A DNA stretch of 64,000 nucleotides, taken from the NCBI GenBank assembly GCA_017618625.1, contig JAFZTV010000012.1, forward strand, positions 1-64,000, written 5' to 3'. Below the pieces are notes generated by a model that saw only the letters and a program-made list of their open reading frames with translations, had not been told where the DNA came from and ran no database searches. Positions within the stretch are counted from its first letter, which is position 1. Every line of letters starts with the position of its first letter. Position numbers and translations under genes: made by a program. This document shows positions 8,806-18,789 of the stretch, piece by piece. Source of the stretch: Bacteroidales bacterium. GTDB lineage: Bacteria > Bacteroidota > Bacteroidia > Bacteroidales > P3.

Positions 8806-10992
8806 GTGAATAAAAGAAACCTTTTTATATTAGCTATACTGATGGTGATTTCGGCCACCGTGTGTGCGCAGTCATCGAAACACACCTCAGCTCTCAATGA
8901 GAATACATATAGTGTTGCGCTTGATGTAAGGTCATACGGCGACAGTGTTGTCCTTCGGTGGACACCCGACGATGCAGCCTTGTGGTCGCTTGGTAATGCC
9001 AATGGATGGAAGATTACGAGAACTGGAGGCAAGAAAAATACCGCAAAGGTGGTGAAGGTTGTTAAACCTTGGGATCTTGCCAAGATACGTTCTTCTTTCG
9101 GTGCTTCCAATGTTGAGGCGGGTCTTATTGCGCAGTCTCTTTATGCGCCCAGTTCGGTATCGCGTTCGCTTGCCGACGATCCCGCTACTCTTATAGAGTA
9201 TGTCTGCCGTGTGCGTAACGAGCAGGCCGCTCGTCAAGCTCTTGTTTCCATGTTGGCCGATAGGGATGCTCGCTATGCTGAAGCGGCTGCATTGCGATAT
9301 GTTGACCGTGATGTAGAGGAGGGTGCTGTTTACGAATACACTATTGCCTACGCTGGCGAAACCGACGTGTTCGAATGTCGCGAAGTGTCGCATATTGTAC
9401 GCAACAATAAGTTCCGCCACGACCGTATGCCGTCGCTGCCCCAACCTGCTGTAAAGCAGATCGGAACTTCGAGTGTAGCTGTTTATTGGCCTGAAACCGA
9501 TTATTGTGGTTATTTCATCGAACGAAGCCTGCGTGGCGCGGGTGTGACCGACACTGCATGGCATGTCCTCAACAGCGCGCCTATTGTGAAATTGGATAAG
9601 TCCGAAACGTCGGAATACCCATTTATTCAGATTACAAAGGAAAATGTAGTTTATATTGACTCGCTGGCTCCGGGTCAGATTGCTCTTTATCGTGTGCGAG
9701 CCTACGACCGCTTTTCTACGCTTTCAGGCTGGAGTATCTCGGAATCGTTTACGATGCCTGAATCCAGGCCACTAGCTTCTCCGGAGTTTGTACAGCTCGT
9801 TCCTGCTGACAGCAACTCACTGCTCATCCAGTGGCGTGTGCCTGAGGGTGTGAGTTACGGTGGCTTTGTAGTGGCGTTTGCTAAATCTTTCGACGATGTG
9901 TGGACCAAGGTTAGCGGCAAACTGAAAGCTTCCGAACTCTCTTTCAAAGACACCTTGGCAGCTGGTCGTGGTATTGGATATTATCGTATTTATGCTTTTG
10001 ACTCGCTTGGTCGCCTTGCAAGTTCTAATATGATGCCCAACTTGGCCGTTGATATCAGTGCTCCCGCTGCCCCGCAGGCTCTCAGGGCAAGTGCCTCGTT
10101 GGTTAAGTCCGATGTATCTGGAATGCGGGTTAATAATGGTCTTGCGGCTGTTGCACTGTCTTGGAATGCTGCAGGTAAAAACGCTGCTGCCGACCTTATA
10201 GGCTACCTTCTATTCTCATCCGAGCGTCGCGAGGGTCCTTATGGTCAGGTGTCCTCTGCTGTTGTAACAGGCAATTCCACTACCGACACTGTAAGTGTCA
10301 AGGGTATATCATCTAGCGCTTATTACTATTTGGTTGCAGTTGATAGCCGTTTCAACCACTCGCTTCCATCCGATACCGTCTCTGTCTTGTTGCCCGACAT
10401 CGTCAACCCCGAACCCTGTGTGTGGAAATCTACCACGCCTGTCGATGGCAAGACCGCCATCAAGTGGTACAAGAGTACCTCAACCGATGTTGTCAAATAC
10501 AATATCTATACACAGCCGGCCGGAACTTCCAACTGGCAGTGGGTGGCTACCGTCGATACCATTGAAATCGGTGCATCGCCTTATGTGACCTACAACGTTC
10601 CCAATGATGGACTTGTCTTTGCTTTGCAGTATGCCGTAGAAGCCATCGACCACTCAGGCAATTCGTCGGGTCGTGGCGGCATAGTCTCCCTGACGCCTGA
10701 TGCATCTGCGCAGGCGGGAGTCAAATTGAAGGCCAAATACAACCGCAAGAGTTCTTCAGTGGCACTTACGTGGCAGTATTCCGCCAAGCCACAGTCGAAT
10801 TTCTTTGGCATCATATACCGCACGGCTGAAGGTGAAGCCCCTGTGGCGGTAGGCTCGTTCAAACCATCGCAAACCTCTTTCACCGACAGTCGTTTGCCCA
10901 AGGCTAAGAGTGTGGCCTATCATGTTGTCCTAAAGTCTTCGCAAAGTGCCGTGTCTAAACCCTCCAGCGCTGTTAAGGTTGCGTTGAGGTAG
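8806..10992 (+). CDS. Exported fibronectin type III repeat protein
   Basis: A 728-residue protein starting at GTG 8806, 56 bp after the previous gene. The signal peptide ends at Cys-Ala-Gln near residue 22. Several fibronectin type III-like modules follow, recognisable by recurring 'W/YRVRAYD', 'YRIYAFDSLGR' and 'YYLVAVDSRFN' strands preceding Pro-rich links, at roughly residues 200-310, 315-410, 420-530 and 535-630, with a partial one at the end. There is no sorting domain at the C-terminus. Co-orientation and exclusively exported products tie it to the two genes upstream. Its role may be adhesive or scaffolding; no catalytic motif was seen. Confidence 0.65.
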   Translation: MNKRNLFILAILMVISATVCAQSSKHTSALNENTYSVALDVRSYGDSVVLRWTPDDAALWSLGNANGWKITRTGGKKNTAKVVKVVKPWDLAKIRSSFGASNVEAGLIAQSLYAPSSVSRSLADDPATLIEYVCRVRNEQAARQALVSMLADRDARYAEAAALRYVDRDVEEGAVYEYTIAYAGETDVFECREVSHIVRNNKFRHDRMPSLPQPAVKQIGTSSVAVYWPETDYCGYFIERSLRGAGVTDTAWHVLNSAPIVKLDKSETSEYPFIQITKENVVYIDSLAPGQIALYRVRAYDRFSTLSGWSISESFTMPESRPLASPEFVQLVPADSNSLLIQWRVPEGVSYGGFVVAFAKSFDDVWTKVSGKLKASELSFKDTLAAGRGIGYYRIYAFDSLGRLASSNMMPNLAVDISAPAAPQALRASASLVKSDVSGMRVNNGLAAVALSWNAAGKNAAADLIGYLLFSSERREGPYGQVSSAVVTGNSTTDTVSVKGISSSAYYYLVAVDSRFNHSLPSDTVSVLLPDIVNPEPCVWKSTTPVDGKTAIKWYKSTSTDVVKYNIYTQPAGTSNWQWVATVDTIEIGASPYVTYNVPNDGLVFALQYAVEAIDHSGNSSGRGGIVSLTPDASAQAGVKLKAKYNRKSSSVALTWQYSAKPQSNFFGIIYRTAEGEAPVAVGSFKPSQTSFTDSRLPKAKSVAYHVVLKSSQSAVSKPSSAVKVALR

Positions 10993-11189
10993 TATTATAG
11001 GTCTTGTCGGAGGTCGGCTCCGTCCGTTGTTTTACATCGCACTCATGATATAGTGTTATTGTGTGTGACTTTATGATTATAGATGTGTCTGAAACGCAAT
11101 GCATTGTCAATTTAATCGTAAAACCTGCCGCCAAAAGGTATTGTGGAACTCCTGCTCGAACTACATACAAATCAGGATTAAATCAATAG

Positions 11190-11813
11190 ATGAGGCACAT
11201 GGAATCTGATAAAATACAGCATATTCCACATTGTTTTTTGATACGTTGTATGCTACTGGTTGTTTTTGCGGTCATGACTGTTTCATGTTGTTTGGGGCAA
11301 CAATGGAATACAAATCAAACTATCCACCCGAGACATCATGTGAAAAATATCATCAATTGTGACAGTGCTTATTTAATATATGACAATATAAAATACGAGA
11401 TAGATACATTGAACACTATTGAGGATAGTGGGGTGTTCAAGGTTTTCCATATAAGTAGAGATTATGAGTCAGAGCGGTATTATGTGATTGGCGTAGAATC
11501 ACTCCAAGAACCAAATAAAACATATTTAATCCTAACCGACAAAGAGGACAGGTGTCCAAGCGGGGTGGATATGTGTATTGATAGTTGTTATTATCTGCAT
11601 ATAAGAAAGTTGTATGTCGTTAAAGAACCGGTAGATATACCGGTCGAACATCGTGAAACAAGTGGAGGGGAGATAGAACTAATTGATGATAGGAATGATG
11701 GATACTATATAGTTCGAGGTGGTCGAAGGGATTTTATGCGATGCCTGTCACTACATAAAACCATATCGATATCTCATGACATTTGTGGTTCTCATTACAT
11801 CGGTTCACATTAA
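11190..11813 (+). CDS. Small exported protein of unknown function
   Basis: A 207-residue frame with an unusually long N-terminus before a hydrophobic stretch ('MLLVVFAVMTVSCCLG', about residues 26-41), so either a signal peptide or a lipoprotein with Cys near 37-38. Starting at 11199 (MESDK) is equally possible. The rest is polar, with many Tyr, Asp and Ile residues and two short Cys pairs. The base composition is clearly more AT-rich than the neighbouring large genes, hinting at separate origin. I recognise no family. It converges with the carboxypeptidase gene at 11955. Confidence 0.5.
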   Translation: MRHMESDKIQHIPHCFLIRCMLLVVFAVMTVSCCLGQQWNTNQTIHPRHHVKNIINCDSAYLIYDNIKYEIDTLNTIEDSGVFKVFHISRDYESERYYVIGVESLQEPNKTYLILTDKEDRCPSGVDMCIDSCYYLHIRKLYVVKEPVDIPVEHRETSGGEIELIDDRNDGYYIVRGGRRDFMRCLSLHKTISISHDICGSHYIGSH

Positions 11814-11875
11814 TATGTGAGCCAATGCATTGTACAGTACTGCCCGTCTAAAAGGTTGTCTTGGCCTTCTTTAGA

Positions 11876-11898
11876 GTCAATAATTATCAGTTATTGAC
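11876..11898. terminator. Possible terminator hairpin between convergent genes
   Basis: GTCAATAA and TTATTGAC form an 8-bp stem around a 7-base loop, in the 140-bp gap between two convergent genes. No long T run follows on either strand, so termination is uncertain. Confidence 0.35.
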
Positions 11899-11954
11899 CA
11901 TTAGCCTGAGTTGAGCTTAATCAGGGATGCATGATGGCGTCAGCCCGCTGATTG

Positions 11955-14900
11955 CTAACGCATCTTTATGAACTTTACTACGGATTGACGACCGTTTACA
12001 TAGGTCGCTTTCAGAAAATAGCACCCAGACGTCATTTTCGCAATGTCCAATTTCGTTGGACATTTAATTGTGTTTTCAAAAACCGAGATGCCGTTCATGT
12101 CGTATATCTCCACGTGCAGAGGCCCGTCATCGTCACCTTCCACTATCAGATAATCCTCTGCAGGGTTGGGGCGTATCTTCAATTCTGAATCTTGAATCTC
12201 CAATATCGAATTGAATGAGCTGGTGTCTATAACATATACGGTTACCGCACTTCGTGGGCTTACGCAGAGCATCGTGTCGTCCTGATAGCGCTCTTCGACA
12301 TAATAGGTTGTGGTGTCATACAGCGTCGGAGTTGTGAATCTGTTGCCAGTCGCTATGGCACGAGTGGATGTGTCCGAATCGTACCAAAACACCTCGTTCT
12401 GCGAGAGTGCCACAAGGGTTGTTTGCATCCCCGGCAGGATATACTGGTCGAAAACCTCCGGCTCGGCTGTCTGTCTATGCAGCACCACATCGTGCCTTAT
12501 TCCTACCCCAGGACGTGTGGTCACGGTGAAAGTCTCCGTTTTGTAGCAGGGTGCCGAGACCTCCACTGTGTAGGTTCCGGCCATGATGGGGCGGTGGTAG
12601 GTTCCAAGTGGCAGATGCGAGAGTACCTCGGAGTTGAAACGGTCGTGGTTTAAGACTTTTATCAATGCCTCTACCGGCTCGCCTGTGACTGCGTCGGTCA
12701 CCGTTCCCCAGAAGCCGTAGCTGCACTCCATGGCATAACTCAGCAGCGCATTTTTGCTTTTGTCCCAGAAGGTGGGCAGCACCAGCGTGTCGGTAATCAC
12801 CGATTGGTAGCTCATTTCTATTGTCACCTCGCGGCAGCGCTGGTAGTAGGTCATATAATCCTGACGGCCACCTATAAGCGGGCTCCAGTCAGCGCCCTCG
12901 ATGACTGAACGCCCGCGGTATTCGCCATAGAGGTATGCGGTGTCTTGTGTTTGGCACAGCGAGGCATAGTTCTGTCCTGTGTAGCGGAACCAGTCAGCGT
13001 CGGCGTGTGAGCGCTGTGCGGTTGTCCATGCATCCCACGGGTAGTTTACAATTTCGGCTCCGCAATGGAAGTTCACCGACATTACAAAATGTCTCGGTGT
13101 GACCCAGTCGATTATAGCTTGCGTCTCAGGTTGTATGTTCACCGAGTCGGTCAACCCCGGCAGGAGCGGATAGTTGCGGTTGAGCTGCACGTCGTTGTAA
13201 TTATGATAGGTGGAATGGATGCCGTCTTTCAATATCAAGTCATTGCTCAGATGATAGGTACCGTCGGGGTTCTCAAGTGGACAGATATATAAATCGACAT
13301 TGTCCAGCAGCCTTTGCACGGCGCTGTCGGTGGTGGCGTTGTTCAGGATATAGTCGGCTAGGCGGAGCACCATATAGTAGCACACCACCTCCCAACCGTG
13401 CATTGTGGAAGAGTAGAGGAATGCTGGCTTTGTGGTGGCTTGTCCCAGTGTGTTGCTTATATGGATGGCGAAAATAGAGTGGTGCAGGTCGGGATGAGGT
13501 GTTGTGTCCAGGATGGTGTCAATCTCGCAAAGGTTCGGGAAGGTCTCCTGGAAATGCTGCAGTAGCTCCGTATAGACATCGTATGTCGGGAACTTGTTCC
13601 ACCTCAGCATCTCCTCCAATGTGGTGGCCATGTGGCTGTTGTTGGCATCCTTGCTTATGGAAGGCAGGTCGTATGGCTCAGTGTCTCTTGCCGTCGATAT
13701 CTCACTCGGAATTGATACGGAGTTGATACGGACACATGCTGTTTCGGAATGAGCCGACTCCGTTTCTCCGCAGATATATGTTATAGTGTAGCAATGCTCG
13801 CCAACTCCAGCGTAGCGGTCAATAAACAGCGAGTCAGTCACCCCGGTTGCAATCAGCACCCCGTCGCGATACACGTTACATGGGTGTCCGCTTGCCCGGC
13901 GACCACGAATGGAGAGGTCGTCCATACAAAAAATATATTGGTCGTGTGAGATGCAGTGCAGCGCCACATATTTGGCCGCCGCAGGCACCATGAACGAGTA
14001 TTCGTGCCATTCAGGGGTCGTTGTGATTGGGTCGCAGTGCAGGGGAATGAAACTCGCCGCATCAGTGTTCGACATAGAATAGGCCACCACGAACTTCTCG
14101 TTAGGAAACCTGTCGGCAAAGCTGCGCGCATATAAAGAGAATGTGAAAGGTTCGGTGAAGTTCAGTTCGGGGCTTATAATCCAGTCGTCGTTGGCCATGT
14201 CCGAATGGAAGGGGCTTCCGAAGAAACGGTGACCGGAATGTGCCGATACGTCATATTGGTTTCCCACCAGAAGGTAGTCGTCCAAAACAACAAAAGCCAT
14301 GGGTTCGCCAGCGTTAGGGAAACTTAAAACGCTGAAAGGTGCTGTGGGAGCCCCATCGCCGTCGATGTAGCTCCAGCCGACCGTTCCGGGGTCGTTCACC
14401 GCTCCGAACTCATGTCCCTCCACGTCGTCAAAAATCACTACATCTTCCGTATGGTAGGCATTGCTCCAAGAGATTGTCACTTCATTTCCGTTGACCGAGG
14501 CTTGCGGCCTCTCGGGAGTCTCGCAGGGATTCTCCTGCCCATGCACAATGATGCCGTCGGGCATGTGTATATCGTCAATCCAAACGCAATCCGAGCCCTT
14601 GCTGGCCGTCTGGTTCTTGGTATAGGAGAATTTCAGCACATGGTAACCAGCACTGATTGGGCATTGGAACTCGCCCCACTCTACATAACCCGCCAGCGAG
14701 TCACGCAGCTCCCCGTCGAGCCAGAAACGGAATCCGCCGCTGCCCACTGCCGAGAAAACCTTGCGGTAATATGAAAGGTTTCCACTCTCGGTCAGATAAA
14801 CTCCAAGCTGCAGCACCGACTCGGTGTTCAGCGTGTAGTAGTTGCCGCTGCGGGCACAGTATCTGCCACTGTGCGCACCCTCGCTCGTTACCTCCCATCG

Positions 14901-15038
14901 ATACTGCAAATCAGGACGTTCCCATGAAAGAACCGAGAAGTCACCGCTCTCCCAGTCCTCCACAATCGATTGGGAAACCTGCGCCGACAACGGCATCATC
15001 GCCGCCATTATTAAAACCACGAGTAGAAATCTATTCAT
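11955..15038 (-). CDS. Secreted M14 zinc carboxypeptidase with T9SS sorting domain
   Basis: A 1027-residue exported peptidase. The signal peptide ends near residue 20. Two jelly-roll adhesion modules follow: one at about 25-160, and a second at about 195-380 carrying the 'DDWIISPEL' motif of gingipain-type cleaved-adhesin domains. The M14 catalytic domain is about 480-760: zinc ligands H547 and E550 (HGWE) and H658, substrate-binding Asn-Arg at 620-621, and catalytic Glu at 741 (VTIEMSY). A carboxypeptidase-regulatory-like beta domain follows (about 770-850). The last 80 residues are a T9SS type A sorting domain (RPNPAEDYL ... GCYFLKA ... VKFIKMR), so it should be exported by the PorV/PorU route and anchored or released at the surface. 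Confidence 0.9.
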   Translation of the reverse strand: MNRFLLVVLIMAAMMPLSAQVSQSIVEDWESGDFSVLSWERPDLQYRWEVTSEGAHSGRYCARSGNYYTLNTESVLQLGVYLTESGNLSYYRKVFSAVGSGGFRFWLDGELRDSLAGYVEWGEFQCPISAGYHVLKFSYTKNQTASKGSDCVWIDDIHMPDGIIVHGQENPCETPERPQASVNGNEVTISWSNAYHTEDVVIFDDVEGHEFGAVNDPGTVGWSYIDGDGAPTAPFSVLSFPNAGEPMAFVVLDDYLLVGNQYDVSAHSGHRFFGSPFHSDMANDDWIISPELNFTEPFTFSLYARSFADRFPNEKFVVAYSMSNTDAASFIPLHCDPITTTPEWHEYSFMVPAAAKYVALHCISHDQYIFCMDDLSIRGRRASGHPCNVYRDGVLIATGVTDSLFIDRYAGVGEHCYTITYICGETESAHSETACVRINSVSIPSEISTARDTEPYDLPSISKDANNSHMATTLEEMLRWNKFPTYDVYTELLQHFQETFPNLCEIDTILDTTPHPDLHHSIFAIHISNTLGQATTKPAFLYSSTMHGWEVVCYYMVLRLADYILNNATTDSAVQRLLDNVDLYICPLENPDGTYHLSNDLILKDGIHSTYHNYNDVQLNRNYPLLPGLTDSVNIQPETQAIIDWVTPRHFVMSVNFHCGAEIVNYPWDAWTTAQRSHADADWFRYTGQNYASLCQTQDTAYLYGEYRGRSVIEGADWSPLIGGRQDYMTYYQRCREVTIEMSYQSVITDTLVLPTFWDKSKNALLSYAMECSYGFWGTVTDAVTGEPVEALIKVLNHDRFNSEVLSHLPLGTYHRPIMAGTYTVEVSAPCYKTETFTVTTRPGVGIRHDVVLHRQTAEPEVFDQYILPGMQTTLVALSQNEVFWYDSDTSTRAIATGNRFTTPTLYDTTTYYVEERYQDDTMLCVSPRSAVTVYVIDTSSFNSILEIQDSELKIRPNPAEDYLIVEGDDDGPLHVEIYDMNGISVFENTIKCPTKLDIAKMTSGCYFLKATYVNGRQSVVKFIKMR

Positions 15039-15103
15039 ACACTTGAATTTCCTTAGAATAACGCTTTGTGTCTCATCCTTCAGAAGATAATAATAACACC
15101 CCG

Positions 15104-15613
15104 TTACCGTAATTTTTTCGGCCAGAAGCGTCCTGTGTTTTTACAGTAGGCTTCATACTCATCTCCGAAGTCGCGGAGCAGGCGTTTCTCTTCGCTGCGT
15201 ACCTGTAACAGCATTATCAGCACGAAGGCTGCAAAGAAAACGGCTGATTGCCATGTCCCCAGCCAAACGCAGCATCCGACGAGATAAAGAAAGATTCCAG
15301 TGAGCATAGGATTGCGGCTTAGGCGATAGGGACCGTCGGTCATCAGATGCTTGGTGCGTGGAGCAACCTCGTGGTTGAAAGCATCCATGGGGTTGCCGTC
15401 GCCCTTGCGTCGCATATATACAATCGCCCATACGCTCAAGGTAAGTCCGCTGGCCACAAGCAAGCCTGTAAGGGAGGCTCGGAGGACTCCTATGTGCACA
15501 ATCGTAGGCATGCCCGAAACCAACCACATAAGAGCAGGCATCGCACCGACAAAGACCACTCCGCCTAGGAGATATCCGATTATTTCACGTAAGAGTTTTG
15601 TGTTTTTCATCAT
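15104..15613 (-). CDS. Isoprenylcysteine methyltransferase-like membrane protein
   Basis: A 169-residue polytopic membrane protein. The C-terminal half carries the pattern of the isoprenylcysteine O-methyltransferase / phospholipid methyltransferase fold: 'TDGPYRLSRNPMLTGIFLY' followed by a Glu-Glu-Lys-x-Leu segment (EEKRLLRDFGDEYEAYC). These residues bind S-adenosylmethionine in characterised members. The N-terminus supplies three hydrophobic helices. Bacteria lack prenylated proteins in the eukaryotic sense, so the substrate is unknown. Its start overlaps the stop of the TfoX-like gene by 4 bp (ATGA), so the two are probably translated together. Confidence 0.8.
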   Translation of the reverse strand: MMKNTKLLREIIGYLLGGVVFVGAMPALMWLVSGMPTIVHIGVLRASLTGLLVASGLTLSVWAIVYMRRKGDGNPMDAFNHEVAPRTKHLMTDGPYRLSRNPMLTGIFLYLVGCCVWLGTWQSAVFFAAFVLIMLLQVRSEEKRLLRDFGDEYEAYCKNTGRFWPKKLR

Positions 15614-15927
15614 TTCTTTTTCGGTTTGGGTTCAGGTAATTCCGAGCAGGTGGCTTTTACCAGTGCTGCGAGGTAGTCGTGGTCGTCAACATCCTCGATA
15701 TAGAAATACTCTTTTGCCCCGTCGTAAGGTGGGCGCATATCCACGTTTCGTAACATGTTCCGCCCTGCGGATGTGGGTTTCACATAGAAGGCGTTGTCGC
15801 AGATAAGACCGAAAATCTTGCCTTCGCAGTAGATGCCATAGTCGCCAAACATCTTGCGTGTCTCGATATTGCCTGCGCCAGCGCATTGGTCGGCAATATA
15901 TTGTACAAAATCGGGGTTGCTTGCCAT
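15610..15927 (-). CDS. TfoX N-terminal domain protein
   Basis: A 105-residue protein matching the TfoX/Sxy N-terminal domain, with the landmarks 'TRKMFGDYGIYCEGKIFGLI' and a C-terminal 'PYDGAKEYFYIED'. In gammaproteobacteria TfoX promotes competence, but the short stand-alone versions common in Bacteroidota have no established function. It ends in a 4-bp overlap with the methyltransferase gene and starts 4 bp downstream of the transporter stop, so all three look co-transcribed. Confidence 0.85.
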   Translation of the reverse strand: MASNPDFVQYIADQCAGAGNIETRKMFGDYGIYCEGKIFGLICDNAFYVKPTSAGRNMLRNVDMRPPYDGAKEYFYIEDVDDHDYLAALVKATCSELPEPKPKKK

Positions 15928-15931
15928 CGTT

Positions 15932-17173
15932 TTAGGTTGTTTGGGTGTCTATCTTATTGCCCACAAATCTTTGCATGACTACTGCGCATGAAGCATCGCC
16001 GGTGACCGACATGACGGTACGCCCCATGTCGATGATGCGGTCGATTCCCGCGGCGACGGCCACACATTCTACTGGGATTCCTGCCGATGCAAAGACCATT
16101 GCCATCAGAGCCAGGCTACCGCCGGGGATACCAGGTGTGCCGATAGAGGCGACGGTGGCGGCGAAAGCTATGGCCATATATTGGCCAAGTGTAAGGTCAA
16201 TGCCGCAGCAGGCAGCCATAAACACGGAGGCTACGCCCAGATATATGGCGACACCGTCCATGTTGATGGTTGCACCAAGTGAGAGTACAAAACGTCCAAT
16301 CTCTTTTTTGACTCCCATTTTTTCTGTGCACTCCATCGTGTAGGGCAGCGTGGCCACTGACGAATCGCTTGAGAAGGCGAACAGCATGGCTGGCTGCAAA
16401 CCTTTGAAAAACTTCAGCGGCGACAGGCGTCCAAGTAGTGCTACAGCCGTGCTGTACACCACGCCTGCGTGGATGGTAAAGCAGAGGTAGGCCAATCCAA
16501 GCAGCGCTGCGTAAGAACCAAGCACAGACGGCCCGTTGTCAACCACCACGGGAGTGAGCATACAGAACACTCCGATTGGGGCCAGAGCCATGACGTAACT
16601 CAATACCTTACCGATAACGTCATTGAGGCTGAGTGTCACCTTTCTGGCCATTTCGCCTTTCTCCCCCACATGAACCATAGCGATGCCGAAAAACAGTGCA
16701 ATCACTATTACTGGCATCATCTCCATTGAGACGAAGGGGGCAATGATGTTCTTGGGGAACATATTGACAATTTGGTCCATGACCGATAAACGAGGTGTAT
16801 CGACAACCTCGGATGCGGCTTCTGGACTTATGCTGATAAGCGGCAGCACGCCTTTCAGCAGAGTTGGCACCACTAGGCCTAATGTTACTGCAAAGAGGGT
16901 GGTCCCCATGAAATATAGCAATGCCCGTAGGCCCAGTTTGCCCACTTTCTTTATGTCGTTCATCGACAGTATGCCGGCCATAATGGAGAACAGCACCAGA
17001 GGAACAACGATAAACTTCAGCAGGTTCAGGAAAATGGTTCCGAATGGTTTGATGTATCCGTTTACGAAATCGGCGTGGTTCTGCAGCAAGACGCCTGCCA
17101 GCACCGCCAGTAGCAGTGCGATGCCAATTTGTGCGGTGAGTGATGGTTTTTTCAGATGTCTCATTGTTGGCAT
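15932..17173 (-). CDS. Dicarboxylate/amino acid:cation symporter (GltP family)
   Basis: An inner-membrane carrier of 413 residues, or 410 if the second Met at 17164 is used. It shows the conserved signatures of glutamate/dicarboxylate symporters: a Ser-rich hairpin ('AFSSDSSVATLP'), then 'LSLGATINMDGVAIY' containing the NMDG cation/substrate site, then 'GIPGGSLALMAM'. It probably imports an acidic amino acid or C4-dicarboxylate with sodium or protons. It lies 66 bp downstream of the beta-CASP nuclease gene and just upstream of the TfoX-like gene on the same strand. Confidence 0.9.
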   Translation of the reverse strand: MPTMRHLKKPSLTAQIGIALLLAVLAGVLLQNHADFVNGYIKPFGTIFLNLLKFIVVPLVLFSIMAGILSMNDIKKVGKLGLRALLYFMGTTLFAVTLGLVVPTLLKGVLPLISISPEAASEVVDTPRLSVMDQIVNMFPKNIIAPFVSMEMMPVIVIALFFGIAMVHVGEKGEMARKVTLSLNDVIGKVLSYVMALAPIGVFCMLTPVVVDNGPSVLGSYAALLGLAYLCFTIHAGVVYSTAVALLGRLSPLKFFKGLQPAMLFAFSSDSSVATLPYTMECTEKMGVKKEIGRFVLSLGATINMDGVAIYLGVASVFMAACCGIDLTLGQYMAIAFAATVASIGTPGIPGGSLALMAMVFASAGIPVECVAVAAGIDRIIDMGRTVMSVTGDASCAVVMQRFVGNKIDTQTT

Positions 17174-17239
17174 TCGGGAGTCTTGACTATTGGCTTGCGT
17201 TATGCCGCGTGATTATGGGGTTGCCATTCGAAGTATGCG

Positions 17240-18643
17240 CTATTTCAGTTCCACCTCTTCGCGCCAGTCGGCAATATGCACGTCTCTCCAGCCGGCGGCT
17301 TCCAGTGTTTCGGCGAAATGCTGCTGCGTTTCGGCCTCGCCGTGCACCAGGAACAGGCGGCGCACTTTCGACTTGCTTTGGCAGTCGATATAGCGCATCA
17401 TCTCGTTGTAGTCGCCGTGTCCAGAGAGTGAGTCGATGCGTCTCAAGTCGCAGCGCACCGTATAGGGACGTCCGAATATCGACACAGTCTTGTCGCCGCG
17501 CATTATCTTGGCTCCGAGGGTGGTCGGCTCACAGTAACCTACGCACAGTATTGTGGTCTTGGGGTTTTCTATGTTGTTGGCAATATGGTGTTTCACGCGG
17601 CCTGCCTCCATCATGCCCGATGCCGAGATGATGATACAGGTCTTGTTGCGCACGTTCAGCGCCTTCGAGGCCTCGACGCTCTGGATGTACTGCAGGCGGT
17701 CGAAACCGAACGGGTCTTTGTCTTTCTCCATGAACTCCTTGATGTCGTCGTTGAAGCACTCTTCGTGCAGCCGCATGATGTTCGTCGCCGATACACTCAG
17801 CGGGCTATCTACAAACACGTCGATGTCGGGCAGAAGCCGCTGGTGAACGAGCCGGTCGAGGGCGTAGATTATTTCCTGTGCGCGGCCGATAGCGAACGAG
17901 GGTATGATGAGTTTTCCTTTCTTTTTGGTGCATGTGTCGAGCACCGCCATCAGCAGCTCCTGCTCGGCGGTGTCGAGGGTGGTGTGCAGACGGTCGCCGT
18001 AGGTTGATTCCATTATCAGATAATCCACCTGCGGGAACGGCTCGGGGTCTTTCAGTATCTTCTTGTCATAGCGACCGATGTCGCCCGTGAAGCCCAGCTT
18101 TATAATGCGGCGTCCCTCTTTGATTTCAAGATACACGCACGCCGAGCCGAGTATATGGCCCGCGTCGAAGAACTCCACTGTAACCTCGCCTTCGATGTTG
18201 AATTTCTTGTGATAGGGCACGCTGATGAAACACTGCATGCAGGCCTGAGCATCCTCTTCGGTGTATATGGGTTCCACCGGTTCCAATCCTTGCGCTTTAC
18301 GCTTCTTGTTGAAGGTGTGGGTATCGGACTCCTGTATCCTGCCCGCGTCGGCCAACATGATGGCGCAGAGGTCGCGTGTGGCAGGCGTGCAGAGCACTGT
18401 GCCGTTGAACCCCAGCTTGTGGATATAGGGTATCAAACCCGAGTGGTCGATATGTGCGTGCGAGAGTATGAGGTAGTCGATTTCCGACGGGTTGAAGCCC
18501 AGGTCGCGGTTCATGGCGTCGGTTTCCAATCCCTTGCCCTGATACATGCCGCAGTCGAGCAGTATCTTCAATCCCTTCTTGGTGGTTATCAAGTGCTTGC
18601 TGCCCGTAACCTCCTTGGCAGCGCCCATAAATTGTAGTTTCAT
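17240..18643 (-). CDS. Beta-CASP metallo-beta-lactamase RNA nuclease
   Basis: A 467-residue cytoplasmic protein of the CPSF/Ysh1-like family. The metal site 'SHAHIDHSG' (about residues 60-68) is the HxHxDH motif of metallo-beta-lactamases. 'ESTYGDR' marks the beta-CASP insertion, and 'SGHGDYNEM' with the late 'VHGEAET' complete the RNA-processing signature. Family members cut or trim RNA, but no bacterial substrate can be named from sequence. The length is typical. Its leader holds a few degenerate copies of the octamer repeat described in the findings. Confidence 0.88.
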   Translation of the reverse strand: MKLQFMGAAKEVTGSKHLITTKKGLKILLDCGMYQGKGLETDAMNRDLGFNPSEIDYLILSHAHIDHSGLIPYIHKLGFNGTVLCTPATRDLCAIMLADAGRIQESDTHTFNKKRKAQGLEPVEPIYTEEDAQACMQCFISVPYHKKFNIEGEVTVEFFDAGHILGSACVYLEIKEGRRIIKLGFTGDIGRYDKKILKDPEPFPQVDYLIMESTYGDRLHTTLDTAEQELLMAVLDTCTKKKGKLIIPSFAIGRAQEIIYALDRLVHQRLLPDIDVFVDSPLSVSATNIMRLHEECFNDDIKEFMEKDKDPFGFDRLQYIQSVEASKALNVRNKTCIIISASGMMEAGRVKHHIANNIENPKTTILCVGYCEPTTLGAKIMRGDKTVSIFGRPYTVRCDLRRIDSLSGHGDYNEMMRYIDCQSKSKVRRLFLVHGEAETQQHFAETLEAAGWRDVHIADWREEVELK

Positions 18644-18789
18644 GATGAATGTATTTTGTTGTTGATGTGTTGTTCGATGATATGTTTGAAAGGTTGATAT
18701 GTTTTACTTAAAACTAATGCTTAATTTTCATTTGTCAATTCACTAATCACTAATCACAATTCACGACTATGCCCTGTGCGGGCACGCAC

